NCBI GenBank assembly: GCA_036172665.1
Contig: CM069880.1
Coordinates: 8,124,501 to 8,188,500, forward strand
DNA from: Prosopocoilus inquinatus
Lineage: Eukaryota > Arthropoda > Insecta > Coleoptera > Lucanidae
Length of the DNA stretch: 64,000 bases
Reading direction: 5' to 3'
Shown: piece after piece, positions 24,874-39,100 of the stretch
Position numbering within the stretch: position 1 is the stretch's first letter
Layout of the letters: every line of letters starts with the position of its first letter
Made by a program: the position numbers and the translations under genes
The notes under the pieces: model-generated
Told to the model about the DNA's origin: nothing
Database searches by the model: none
Seen by the model: the letters and a program-made list of their open reading frames with translations, nothing else

Positions 24874-25087
24874 CTACTCACCAACTGCTGCCCCAACTGC
24901 ATTGAAGTGGGACTGTAACAAAAAGAAATATGTAAATCTATCGGCAAAGGAGAATTTTAACTTGCTAAAAAACTGACAAATTTGATACTTACCCTACCTG
25001 GTTTCGCAGCTTGCAATTCTGCTTCTACCTCTGCACCTATCCCCAGAAATGGAACACTAACACTAGCACTTCAAACACTGTAAGCAC
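24874..25087 (-). pseudogene. Remnant of a small spliced gene
   Basis: Two exon-like blocks (25087-24993 and 24912-24874) have good acceptors (TTTCAG, TTACAG) and a consensus donor (GTAAGT). Joined, they read SASVSVPFLGIGAEVEAELQ then AAKPGRSHFNAVGAAVGE and a stop, a clearly protein-like Ala/Glu/Gly sequence. The frame has no ATG and is interrupted by a TGA five codons into the first block, after GAYSV. I do not recognise the family. It may be a decayed duplicate, or a transcript whose coding start lies in a missed upstream exon in a different phase. The NRF-1-like repeat copies upstream (25335 onward) would sit where its promoter should be. Confidence 0.3.
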
Positions 25088-25334
25088 CTGAAACAAAAAA
25101 ATAAATTAAGAATACTTAAACACTGACAAAAGTCATATAAATTTTAAAACGCAATTGAAATATCTCACTCAAAAAATATTTTACCATTTACTCAAGTGAA
25201 TAAATTAAAATTAAATTTTAATGAAGAGGTATCCCAAAAAAATTCTCTCTTCTCAAGTACCATTTACAGAGCATTTGTATTTTTTTAGTTTAAACTTGTG
25301 CCCTGGTTTAGGCTTAGCTCAATTTTCAAATAAG

Positions 25335-25911
25335 CATGAACGTGTTATTCTTATTCTTAATTATAAAATAAATTATAACATTTGTGTAAATAAAAATGAA
25401 AATGGCGCCGTGCCTTGCGCATGCGTACTGCTATGGCGCATTTAAAAATTTTTAATTTTATGGATATGAGCACTAATTTGAACATTTCCAAAATTAAAAA
25501 TCTTTAATAAATCATTATTTCCGGCTTTGTAAGTTTTGAAGTCAAAGCACTACATGAATTTTGCGTTGCTCTCATGACGCAATGACGCTTGCCGAAAAGA
25601 TTGATATATTCAAAAAATTGAATGACAGCGATGCTTTTCTTACATATTTAAACATAAATGTAAACAACCGTGATTAAATTATGTAATTGTAATCATATTT
25701 ACCTTTATTTCATTGAACACCACACTTGTTTAACAACACAAACTGATCAAGCGAATTTTAGAAAAATTGACGATCGTGTCCGATCGTGTTTTGCTTCTGC
25801 CAACTTTAAAAAATTGTAACTATGGCAACTGGTAACTCTACAACCTCTACAATTATTACGAACAATGTTATAGAATTGGTTTAGTTTAATTTTGAAACAA
25901 ACATGAACGTT
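25335..25911. repeat. Tandem promoter-like repeat, copy A
   Basis: Copy A of a unit of about 577 bp. It opens with CATGAACGTG and carries AAAATGGCGCC, an NRF-1-like palindrome TGCGCATGCGTA (25416-25427), AAGCACTACATGAATTTTGC, AACATAAATGTAAACAA, and GAAAAATTGACGATCG near its end. The same landmarks recur in the same order in copy B. Confidence 0.75.
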
Positions 25912-26463
25912 ACAGTCTTATTCTTAATAAAAAACTAAAATTAAATTATAAAATTTCAAAGTATAAATAGAATTGAAAATGGTGGCGTGTCTTGCGCGTG
26001 CGCACTGCGCTGGCGTATTTTGAAATCTCAAATGTTATACGCATGAGCACAAATTTCAACATTTTCAAACTTAAAAATTTTTAATGAATCGTTATATTCG
26101 CTTTTGTAAAAGTATTGAACTCAAAGCACTACATAAATTTTGCCTGGCTCTAACGACGCGATGATGCTTGCCGGCAAAATTCATGCGTTCAAAAGAATTC
26201 CACGACAGCTTTGCTTTCCTTACATATTTTAACATAAATGTAAACAATCGTGGTTAAATTACGTAAATATAATCATATCTACCTTTATTTCTTTGAGTTA
26301 ACACCACACTTCTTTAAGAGTAAGAACCAATCAAGTAAAGTTTAGAAAAATTGACGATCGTCGTTTGTGTCTGCCAAACTTTAAAAAAATGGTACCACTG
26401 CAATTATCGCAGCACAATGTTACAAGTATTTGTACTCGGATTAATTAATTTCTCAAATTAAGC
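25912..26463. repeat. Tandem promoter-like repeat, copy B
   Basis: Diverged copy of the preceding unit: CATGAACGTT, AAAATGGTGGCG, NRF-1-like TGCGCGTGCGCA (25993-26004), AAGCACTACATAAATTTTGC, AACATAAATGTAAACAA, GAAAAATTGACGATCG. Landmark offsets from copy A are 577-584 bp. Confidence 0.75.
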
Positions 26464-26604
26464 CTGAATGTATTAATAATTATAAAAGAATATTCATTAA
26501 ATCCAGCATTAAATTGAAATGTATTTAAACAGAAAAGTAATATCCGCAACGTGTGCATGCGCATTGTGCCAGTATTCAAAATGTCTCGAAATAATAATAT
26601 TATC
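26464..26604. repeat. Tandem promoter-like repeat, truncated copy C
   Basis: The start of a third unit: CTGAATGTATTAATAATTAT, then a GC-rich block with TGTGCATGCGCA (26552-26563). It is cut by the palindromic insertion at 26605. Similarity is weaker than between A and B. Confidence 0.5.
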
Positions 26605-27593
26605 AACATATAAAATAGCGACATCTTACTATCGCTTTTTGACCTAACATTGCAGTAGGATAGACAAATTGAAGCGGGATTTGCTCCTAATGAGTCCCCC
26701 ATGCAAGGCGGCCATGCTTGCTGTCAAAGCATAATGAAAGATTTTAGAAAAACTTTGTGCAAATCGTTTTTGATTGCAGTGAGAACCTCGAGCAGCCTCT
26801 GGACAGCTGTTTCAGCCCTGCTTGGGGCTTCTTCAGCAGAAACGTAGCTCGACATTCCCACTGCAGACCAAAAACGACTTGCCCAATTTATTCGCAATTG
26901 CGATGTAAGAATGATGAACATATAAAATAGCGACATCTTACTATCGCTTTTTGACCTAACATTGCAGTAGGATAGACAAATTGAAGCGGGATTTGCTCCT
27001 AATGAGTCCCCCATGCAAGGCGGCCATGCTTGCTGTCAAAGCATAATGAAAGATTTTAGATGTTAGGTCAAAAAGCGATAGTAAGATGTCGCTATTTTAT
27101 ATGTTCATCATTCTTACATCGCAATTGCGAATAAATTGGGCAAGTCGTTTTTGGTCTGCAGTGGGAATGTCGAGCTACGTTTCTGCTGAAGAAGCCCCAA
27201 GCAGGGCTGAAACAGCTGTCCAGAGGCTGCTCGAGGTTCTCACTGCAATCAAAAACGATTTGCACAAAATTTTTCTAAAATCTTTCATTATGCTTTGACA
27301 GCAAGCATGGCCGCCTTGCATGGGGGACTCATTAGGAGCAAATCCCGCTTCAATTTGTCTATCCTACTGCAATGTTAGGTCAAAAAGCGATAGTAAGATG
27401 TCGCTATTTTATATGTTCATCATTCTTACATCGCAATTGCGAATAAATTGGGCAAGTCGTTTTTGGTCTGCAGTAGGAATGTCGAGCTACGTTTCTGCTG
27501 AAGAAGCCCCAAGCAGGGCTGAAACAGCTGTCCAGAGGCTGCTCGAGGTTCTCACTGCAATCAAAAACGATTTGCACAAAGTTTTTCTAAAAT
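26605..27593. mobile_element. Palindromic insertion of 312-bp monomers with 9-bp direct flanking repeat
   Basis: A 312-bp monomer (block A 144 bp plus block B 168 bp) is arranged A-B-A on the left (26605-26748, 26749-26916, 26917-27060). On the right the reverse complement reads 45 nt of A', B' (27106-27273), A' (27274-27417), B' (27418-27585) and 8 nt of A'. Thus 26605-26961 and 27061-27417 form a near-perfect 357-bp inverted repeat around a 99-nt loop. The whole is flanked by AATATTATC at 26596-26604 and 27594-27602. The monomer contains GACATCTTACTATCGC and CTGAAGAAGCCCCAAGCAGG. The arrangement looks like inserted, inverted satellite DNA rather than an ordinary TIR transposon. A misassembled palindrome must also be considered. 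Confidence 0.8.
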
Positions 27594-28508
27594 AATATTA
27601 TCGTTAATCAAAGTTCTTTAATTGTTATAATAAACAAAAGACACAAACACTTTCAAAAACGGCATACGACAAAATTTTATGCTGCTTTTATAGAAAAAAT
27701 TGTACCTATTTTGGCCCAATTTGAATGATGTTAATTAAATGAAACTCTTTAAATGATAATTTTAAGTAAAAAAGATGTTTAGATATATCTCTTATTTGTT
27801 GTGTAAGTTAAATCGTTGTAAATTATATATAAAGAATAAAATGCAGTAAATTTTAATAGTTTTATCTCACTGGAACCCTCAAAATATAAAAACAACTCTA
27901 GTTATTAGTATTAATTATACATAAATTAATGAACTCCTATGTACACTGTGATTTTAAATTGCAACAAAATAGTACACAACAGGAAATTAAACACAAGCAA
28001 ATAATTTGAAGTTCCCGAAAACAGATCTGCAACACGTTAAAATCTTATCCCTAATTACAAATAAAAATTACTAAACTAATCTCAAGACTTTCTTCTAACA
28101 TGACGTCCATCACTTATTTAGTGGGGCAGTATTGTTAACTATGCTACTGTGCTTAAGTAAACCGTTGACTACCATCAAAAAACAATTTATAAAATGATTC
28201 ACCACAACTTTAAATGTCCTATTACAATGTGTCTACCTTAACCAGTAGAATTAATCTAAAATTACAATAACAGTTATTCATTAACAAGCTACTATTTAAA
28301 ATTACTAAATATATAATTCGGTGTGACAAAATGCTCCGATAATATACACTTATCGATATGTTAATGATGTATTTACACTAGTTATATAGTAGCAAAGAAA
28401 TTACGTTCTCATTTACAGTAATTACACATTCAGTCAGGTTTAATTAATCATTATTCATGTGTCATTCAAATTTTTCCGCTTCAGTCTTTTACCAAAAATA
28501 GCAGTGTG
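27594..28508. other. Spacer and pygopus 3' UTR
   Basis: AT-rich sequence between the palindromic insertion and the pygo stop. The right part is presumably the pygo 3' UTR. No coding frame is supported. Confidence 0.45.
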
Positions 28509-29755
28509 TTATGGTTTAAATTTAACCAGAGGTATGTTTTTCGATGTTAAACATTTATCACACACCCATTCCGCATACACTTCAGCAGTCAGAAATTGAA
28601 AAGCTGTTTCTGTTAACCCTGTACATCCCCTAAAAAATAACAGAATTCCATCTTAAAAAAACTTAAAAAAAATAAATTTATATAAAATTACCTGTGGAAC
28701 CAAAAATTACAACCACTTTCACACAATATGGCCTGATCATTATCATGAACTTCTTTATGGCAGACACCACATGGATATATGGGTGGAGCATTCGGGTTCT
28801 GAGAATTAAATACCATTGGCTGATCGGCTGGATAAACTTTTCCAGCACTTACTGGCATTGGCTTTGGATACATGCTATTCATTGGGGACATCATAAAATT
28901 ATTATTTAAAGGCCCGCCTGTAAAAAATCGTCAATATGAGGTGTATGCTAAGGCAATGAACGATTTACCCATTGGACCATTTGGTGCATTTATCCCCATA
29001 GGACCAGACATAGGGCCATTCATTTGAGAATTCATACCATTCATCGGGCCACTCATTGAATTGCCGCTCATAGGGCCCATAGGACTACTCATCGGTCCAC
29101 TAATAGGGCCATTGCCTACACCGGGCATTGGGCCTTGCATACCTGCCCCCATGCTGTTTATAGGACTGTGCATTGGTCCTAAAAATATTAAATGTTATTT
29201 TTTTTACTTAATCTCTCTATGAAATAAATTACCAGAAATGGGGTGCATTGGCCCATTTGGACTGTTCATCATATGTGGTGGCATGTGATTACCTAGCGGG
29301 CCATTCATCCTCGGTCCGTTCATCACCATGGGGTTGCTCATCATATGCGAATTCTGATGTGCATTAGGACTAGACAGCATAGGAGATCCCATACTTGGAC
29401 CTGGTTTTAACTCACGATAGCAAAAATAAATTATTTACCAGAGATTCTACTTACCTAATGGACGACACATATTCATATTATTTACAACCATTCCCATATT
29501 GTTCCCCATGCCCATAGTAGGAGTATTCCTCACACTCATCGAGTTCACTGAACTCGGGCAATCATCGAAAGGGTTGGATGCAACTATAGTATCACCATAC
29601 CCAGACAGGGGTGGAGGTAGTAAATCCTGTACGTTAGGAGCAGTCTGTATCGAAGAGGGAACATTCTTTCTGCGTTTCTTGGCATTCGTTGGCCCGCTGG
29701 ATAAATCGCTTCCCAAATTCGGAACGTTCAAACGGTAGGGCGACAAATGACTCAT
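28509..29755 (-). CDS. pygo: Pygopus, PHD-finger Wnt co-activator
   Basis: Five exons (29755-29455, 29400-29233, 29178-28969, 28917-28692, 28629-28509) join in phase to 341 aa. The N terminus MSHLSPYRLN leads to a nuclear localisation signal AKKRRK (about 25-30) and the NHD motif VASNPFDD (about 58-65), which in the family contacts chromatin and transcription factors. The centre is a low-complexity Met/Asn/Gly/Pro region with repeated GPM and NGPM units. The C-terminal PHD finger (about 275-328) has CGVCHKEVHDNDQAILC, the aromatic CNFWFHR and WVCDKC. In the Wnt pathway it binds Legless/BCL9 and H3K4-methylated tails. The start was set at the MSHLSPYRL methionine, which matches the family; the frame is open slightly upstream but without ATG. 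It is divergent from Csk. Confidence 0.93.
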
Positions 29756-30912
29756 TTTGCTAGTATTTGTTGCAATCACACCACATATTCCTGCACCCAA
29801 GGGGGTTGAATGAATCGTTGGAGATGTCACTTCACAGCTCCCTGTAGTTGCATATTATCGATGCCTTTCATTAAGTCTGCACTTTAAATAACGTTGAATT
29901 TGTTTAATCAAGCTCTTACGTAGTTATTTTAGAACGTACATTACTGATAAACATCAATATAAACAATAGCAAGATAATATAGCACAGTAATACGAAGTTA
30001 ACCACAGACAGATGTGTATGAAGTTAGTTGTCTGGTTGTACCAACTTTAATGTTTCAATCATTCAATGCCATTTTTTATATTATTATTAAAATATTTTAA
30101 TTATAAAAGAGGACGGTTTATTGAAATATTTGTGTGTATTATTTGTAGTTAATCCTTGTTGATATTTTGTTGGAAGGAGCTATTGTTTAAATACTTGAAA
30201 CTATTTGGATTATTTAATTCTGAACGCAATTTATTTTGGAATATTATGAGTAATATAATATGAACGAAGTTGTGTTAAGTTTGGCACTATTTATTTAAAT
30301 AAATGATAAATTTGGGTTTTGCCCCTTTGCTAATTTACTGACAGCTGACGGCGATAGTAATTTTGATTTGTTTTTAATGGAGGTTGCCAGAACTTGTTGG
30401 ATCAAAGGTTGTCAAATTTTGTTCAGAGAAAACGCGTAGTTTTTCAAAGTAGGTGTATACTGTTTGACAATTAGTAAAAGTATAACAGATAAGTCATGAA
30501 AACAAATATAAAATACAATCGATGGCAAAATCTTGTCAGCAGTCGCGGAAGAAATCTGTTTTAACGGCAAAATAATACGAAGAAAATGGTGTACGTTGCA
30601 ACTGACTAATGAAGTGCAGAATTATAGGGATGGACTCAAAAAAAAAAATTACACGCAACGGTTGAATGGAAGAACATGTAATTTGTTTTAGTTTATGTAA
30701 GTTCCGGAAATGTCAGTGCGAATTTAGTATTGCAAATTTCAGTGGTCGCATTTATTTTTTGGGTCAAGGCGTGAAATTAATATTCCTACGAATTTGTTGA
30801 TGATTTGCAATTGAAGTCACAGTGCCTTTTTTTTTTACTTGCAGCGTGTGTAATAGTGAATTGTGAATACAAGACTTGAGAGCAACTTTGCAGTTTCAAA
30901 TTCAATCGCAAA
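29756..30912. other. Shared pygo/Csk upstream region
   Basis: Head-to-head spacer. A pygo leader exon boundary (AG before TGACATCTCC, or further up near 29845) is likely. A Csk leader exon probably opens after the strong acceptor TTTTTACTTGCAG near 30845. No coding exon is seen. Confidence 0.45.
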
Positions 30913-31034
30913 ATGTCCTCCGAATTGCATGCAGAATTGACCTGGTAATATTTATAAATGTTCAAGGATTCAAGCAGAATTAAATGATAAACATAATTAC
31001 TCAGCCCAAGATAAGAATGTTTCCAATGCATTGA
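30913..31034 (+). promoter_or_regulatory. Three uORFs in the Csk leader
   Basis: ATG frames at 30913-30948 (11 residues), 30958-30987 (9 residues) and 30984-31034 (16 residues, overlapping the second by ATGA) all end before the Csk start at 31052. If this leader is transcribed as drawn, scanning ribosomes meet three upstream starts. Confidence 0.4.
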
Positions 31035-31051
31035 ATATAAGTACATGCGGA

Positions 31052-33513
<2,462 letters not shown>

Positions 33514-36179
33514 AGTTTAGGCTAATTCTAAATTATGTATAGCGTTGTTTAAATGAATATTGTCGTAGGATGGTGAGCGTGACAGTTTCTAATATTTGTT
33601 ATTATAAATATATAATCTGCAATAACACCATATATTATTCTGCATTTATAAAACAGGCCAAAGAACAAGAAACAGCTTTACTTTTGATCATGCACTCGTA
33701 CATGTAACTGAAACATGCAGAAGCAGTCGGCAGGAAAATCCAAAGGGCCGTCAAAAAAAAAAACACTTCCTCCAGCTTTGAGTCAATTTGCATTTTACGA
33801 TTGTAAATCAAACTATTTATTATAGTATGTTAAGAAACTCGCTGAAATTTATTATTATTATTTTTAAGTTAATCAAGTTCGCATTATGTGAATGGTCCCG
33901 GAAAATAAAACTGGATGATGGGCAGGCAACCTTGTATGTAACTGCTTAATTAAAAGTAAAGCGACAGTATAAAATAGTGCCTTTTTTTATAAATCAGATG
34001 TGATGAGACGAGATACTTTTATGCAGAATGTGTGAAGTTGAAATTATCTGCATTAGTCAAACAAGAAAAAAAAACAGGTTGTTAAAAATTCCACATTCAA
34101 TTTTTAACAACCTCGCTATTACCCAGTTTTATCACATAGTGCTTACTTAAAGGATTTTTTTTCTTTTCAATTTTTGGATTTGATAGGTGTCATCATCAGT
34201 TTTGTGAAGGGAACTTTTCAAATCCTCGTTAGACGTGTCTTGTGAATGAGTATTTAATCGGAATAGTGTTGTACATGTGATTAGAAGTAGAATATTCGTT
34301 TGAAGAATCGTTTAAAAAAAAAAGAAGAAAATTATAATCAATTTCGATTGCAAAGCAGGCAAACAAGTTATTTAAACTTTTATTTAAAATTAGATAGAGT
34401 TACATCAGTCGTACTTAAATTTACTAGTGTTAAACTAAATCTGGTTGTGTGCTGTACATGAAACGGTTAGGTGTAATCCTAAATTATTATAAATATATGC
34501 AATTCGGTATGAGCTGTAGCGTATAGGACAAGGTGAACAAACATTGTCCAGTAAGTAAATTTCACGAGTTTGTAAGCATACTGTAGTTTTCATACCTTAC
34601 CCCCCAATCCTTTTATTATTATTATAACAAATACAATACATTCGCATTTAAGTTTCTCGAATTCGATTATCTGTATTGTTGATTGTAACCTATTTATTTT
34701 TTATCGTATATTTCCTACACAGAAATTTATACTTTTGTATATGAGTAAAAAAATTTCAAAACAAAACTTACGTGTTTGCTTTAAAGCTATTTTCGAAACA
34801 AAAATTTTAATTAACGTAGTAATTATTTTAATTAACGTAGTAATTAATCCTTGAATTAAAATTAAGTAATTAAAAAAAAAACCATCGTGAAGTTGTGTGA
34901 GTGGACAGGAAAATTGATTACCAAGTTTTAAAATGATTACAAAATACTTTACTTCCTGTATGAAAGAGTCGATGCAATTTTTATATTAAATTAAAAGCAC
35001 CTAACTTTCTTTTGAAGTTCAGTTAATCCTGTATTATTTACATTTGAATACTTACGTGTGACAAACGGTTTGAAAAGAACAAAGGTACGGCTTTTATATT
35101 CTGCTCTGAGAAATACATAAGTACACTGTGAACAGATGCCTTCAATAAACACCATTAAATTTTTGTTTTGTTTTTTTTTTTTTTTGTGACAATAACAGAT
35201 TTAGAAATTTCAGGTGAACAAATTAAAGCACGATGATGGAGATCGGATAAAAATAACAAACTGAAAATTAATTATTTCGTTATAATAAAAACCAAAACAA
35301 ATCATTCAATTGAAAACTTTTGCATTAACTAATTTTTAGATTACAAATTTGTACTTAGAACATTTTCATATCATACAAATTCCTAATTAATTTTAGATAC
35401 AGGAAACTTGTCTCACCAATGTATCTAATTTATTTTTTCGTTTTTTTTATTTTAGGGGACACGTTTGTACATATTTTTGGGGACACAAAATTTTAATCGC
35501 TATAAATTTAGTAATGATCGTAACAGCTAAAAAAAAATTATATACAAATTTCGTTTGGAGGGCGGGGGTCTCCTGTCTTTCAGTTTATTCTTAAGCAACA
35601 AGGAACATTTTAGATAATAGATGAAATGACACATTTTTGTTAAACTTTGGGTAAGGTAAAAACACATAGTGCTTATAGGAAAGGTGGCGAAGGTGCTGTT
35701 GCTGCTGCTGCTGCATTTTGTTAAGTGCAGGCCAGAATTGAGTGTTAAATTTTTTTGCAAGTTCCAAATATAAAAAAAATCTCTGCGTCTCAAAATCAGG
35801 TTTCGACTCTCCGTATTACATCTCACGAATTAGTATAGACTGTAAATGCAATCTGGCAAGTTTATTCTAGGTAATAAAATGGCAAAGTTCGTTCTGATCT
35901 GGCAATCAATTTAAGCGCACACAAAAAAAAATTAATCACGATTAAACTCACATACAGAACTTGACAAGTACGCATAAAAAATATATATATATATATTATG
36001 TACAATACAGAGTAAAATGATATGTACCATTACATTTAAAAAAAAATTAAAATGTAACAAATTTTGTGGACTCCCCTCGCATTAATCACAGAAAACGATT
36101 ACGAAATAAAAAAAATTATCAAAATATTTGCCTGGCAGAATGAAGATTTAAAGCTTTCAGGGGAAAATATTTCTGAAAT
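33514..36179. other. Csk and domeless 3' regions, convergent
   Basis: This 2.7-kb tail-to-tail spacer presumably holds both 3' UTRs. It includes a perfect 15-bp-stem hairpin (34076-34113), a 22-bp tandem duplication near 34800-34850 (unit ATTTTAATTAACGTAGTAATTA), a short (GCT)n run near 35697-35713, and many AATAAA-type signals on both strands. I see no additional gene. Confidence 0.5.
34076..34113. repeat. Perfect hairpin, 15-bp stem and 8-nt loop
   Basis: AGGTTGTTAAAAATT (34076-34090) and its exact reverse complement (34099-34113) enclose CCACATTC. It lies about 560 nt after the Csk stop. It could be a 3'-UTR RNA structure or, on the opposite strand, part of a distal domeless 3' UTR. Confidence 0.75.
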
Positions 36180-39100
36180 TTATGCAAGGTCCAAACGGGT
36201 CGTCGGCACGTCTCCAAAGCTCACGTATCCCCCTACTTTCGTCAGTAGGTCTTGTTGAGGGGGCATAACTTTCAAGCTACCGTTTACATCAGCAACTTGC
36301 ACGTACATTGGTTTCTCTTCGACAAAATCTGTGGAACCGTGATGTAATAAATCTGACATAATTGCGTTCTTGTTTCCTGCCATGACGTACGCAGGATTTT
36401 TCTCAGATTCTTTATTTATGGGTATGTACCCGAGGGGCACAGTTTTATGAAGATCTCCCGTAAGTACATAAGGTGGCTTTACAGGCGATTCTGATTCGTA
36501 AGGTGTAGGATCGACACCTAGCACACAGTAGTTTTCGGACTGGTTAGTCTTATTTGTCAATAATAAGTTTGGCTCGGGCACTGGCACATACACTCCTGAC
36601 TTACTAGTGTTGCAAGTGTGTTGTTGCTGCTCACTGTGTTCATTAGAGTCTTCGTTTGTCAGAATATCAGGTTGTTCGGTCCCCGAATCTGAAGTATTTG
36701 ATAAACTCGTACCCGATTCTAATGAAGGTGTGACACTTCCTTGCCCCGAGCCACAACCACTCGTTTCAACACTTCGTTGGCCATCCCCAATTTTACCAAG
36801 CAACATTTCTTGATCAGCAGGAGGGCGGGGGATATTTTCACTGACGCCTTTCTGACTATTCCACACGTTTTCTGTATTCTTTGGATCCAAACCATCCGGT
36901 AACTTGATACCAACGTTTTGCATTTTTTTGCAAATACAATATACTCTAAACAAAATAAAAAAAAAAAAACATTATGAACTGTATACAGAAGCATACATAA
37001 ACTTCGATTTTACCTTCTTCCCAGAAAAAAGAGTACACCGGCAGCCGCACACAAAATCACTATAAATATCAAGTACATGTAGCCACCCGGTTGGCAATAA
37101 GCTTCCAATTCTTGACTCCATGGACCAACATAACGCGTGCCATTATCAACATTGATAGCTCTGACCGAAATGAAAAACGTGTTGTAACTTCCATCATTCC
37201 CACAATTCTCCAGGCTGTACTGCATATCTAAAAGCACAGAGTTTCATCATTATTAAACAAACACCGCTTCAAGTAAGCTAGCAGATGAGTATTACCCGTG
37301 ACATTAAAGATCGGTGTGCTTCTATTTTGGCCATCCAGTTTCTCTGTGAATTTAACTTCGTAAATCTCGTTCCTTCCCCGTGGAAAATGAGGCTTCTCCC
37401 ACTTTATGACGATGTACGTTTTGTTTTGGAAACTCACCTTGGGTGCATTTATTTGGCTCGGAGCTAAAAAAAAAGTAAGTAAAGCAAATTAAAAAAAAAA
37501 GAAGAAAAAACCAATACGTACTTCCAATTTTAGTTTGCACCAGCAAGGGCTGGGAATGCACGGAACACATTTGCTTAGTACAAGCCACCACGCTGAAATT
37601 ATACGTGACATAACTACTTAAGTCCGTTAGAATGTCAGTAAATGGAGCTGATTTATTCTCCATGTCGACGGTTTTCATGAGCGAATTGTTATTGTAGATT
37701 TTGTATTTTCCCAACGGCCCATTCAACTTCTCCGGGGGATCCCACGTTAGAGTCGCAGATGAATTTGTTATGTTACTAGCTTTTAAGTTCAAAGGTTCAG
37801 TTGGTTCTAAAACAAAACAATATAACATTGAAGCATTGAGGGGAGTGTTTAAAATACTTACCTGCTTCGAAGGTTGTGTTAAACATCGGGTCACTCTGAT
37901 GACTATACGTGTCAGTCTTGGTTTTCACCGATACTGTTAACATGTAAGTAGTATAAGGAGTGAGGTCACTCACTCGTCCATTTGTTACGGAAGCATCTCC
38001 AGGTATAGTGACGTTCTTCTGGCTTCCTTTGCAAGTCAGTCGGTTCGGTGAGACTATCGGGCAGTAATAAATAACGAAGCCTTTCACTGCCCCAATTCTA
38101 TCTGCGCAATCCAATTTCCAACCGACATCTATGAAATACGAACCGACTTTCATAATCCAAACGTCTTTCATTTTACCAAGCGGTTGATTGTAAATAACCG
38201 TGCAAGCAGCCCACATCATGCCACTACTTGAAGTTTCGTTGTTCGCAGATATTGCAAACTGCATGGTTTGGTTCTCCGGGACTGTTATGTTGTAAACCGT
38301 TGTATCCGCAGACACTTCCGTCCAATTCAAATAACCCTGAATAAAAAAAAAAATGCTTCATGCTGTTAATTAAGCCAGAGTCGTTTTGACTTACCGCACA
38401 CTGGTAAGGTCGATCTTTGTCGTGGCTACACCAAAACAGAGTGTAGTTTTTTACTTCCGAGTTATTCTCCGATTCAGGATAAGCCGGCTTCGGTCTTTCC
38501 CACGATAACTCGTACACTCCGTCACTATAGGCAGTCTTTGTAAATGAAGACGGCTCCCTTATACCTAAAAAAAAGTATTAAAATACAAACTGCGGAGTTT
38601 AAAGGATTTGAAAAAGACTTACGATAGGCCTGTGATGGCACCACGACAACGGAATGGTCTTTAGAGAGCCCTTCGGTGTTTTTAGACCAAATTGAAAACC
38701 GATACGTCTGTGACAACATCAAATTCCTAAACTTGGCGTACGCATTCGTCAGTTCCAACCTTTCCACTTTCCTATATAAAACAACAACAAAAATAAAATA
38801 AATCTGTTAGGTTCCCACTTTATTGAAATATTCCCTGACTTTTTATCAAATTAAACAAAAAGCTTACACTTTTGACTACTTGCAATCATGCAATTTCCTT
38901 AATTTTTACATATTTAAGCAATTTCCTCCTGATTTCAGAACCGAAATAACAAACGTACAAAAATTAAGAATTTATTTTATTTACTTTTCTTAGCACATGT
39001 ATTATGGAGAAAATTGTTGAATTAAATTTGAAAATCATAAGAAGTTAATTTTAATAATAACATGCCCGATCATTAAAAAATAATAAAAAAAAAAAAAATT

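Noticed and set aside
35527..35826. 99-codon minus-strand frame containing a Ser run from (GCT)n
   Set aside because: The serine run is a microsatellite artefact in a 3' region; no other protein features.
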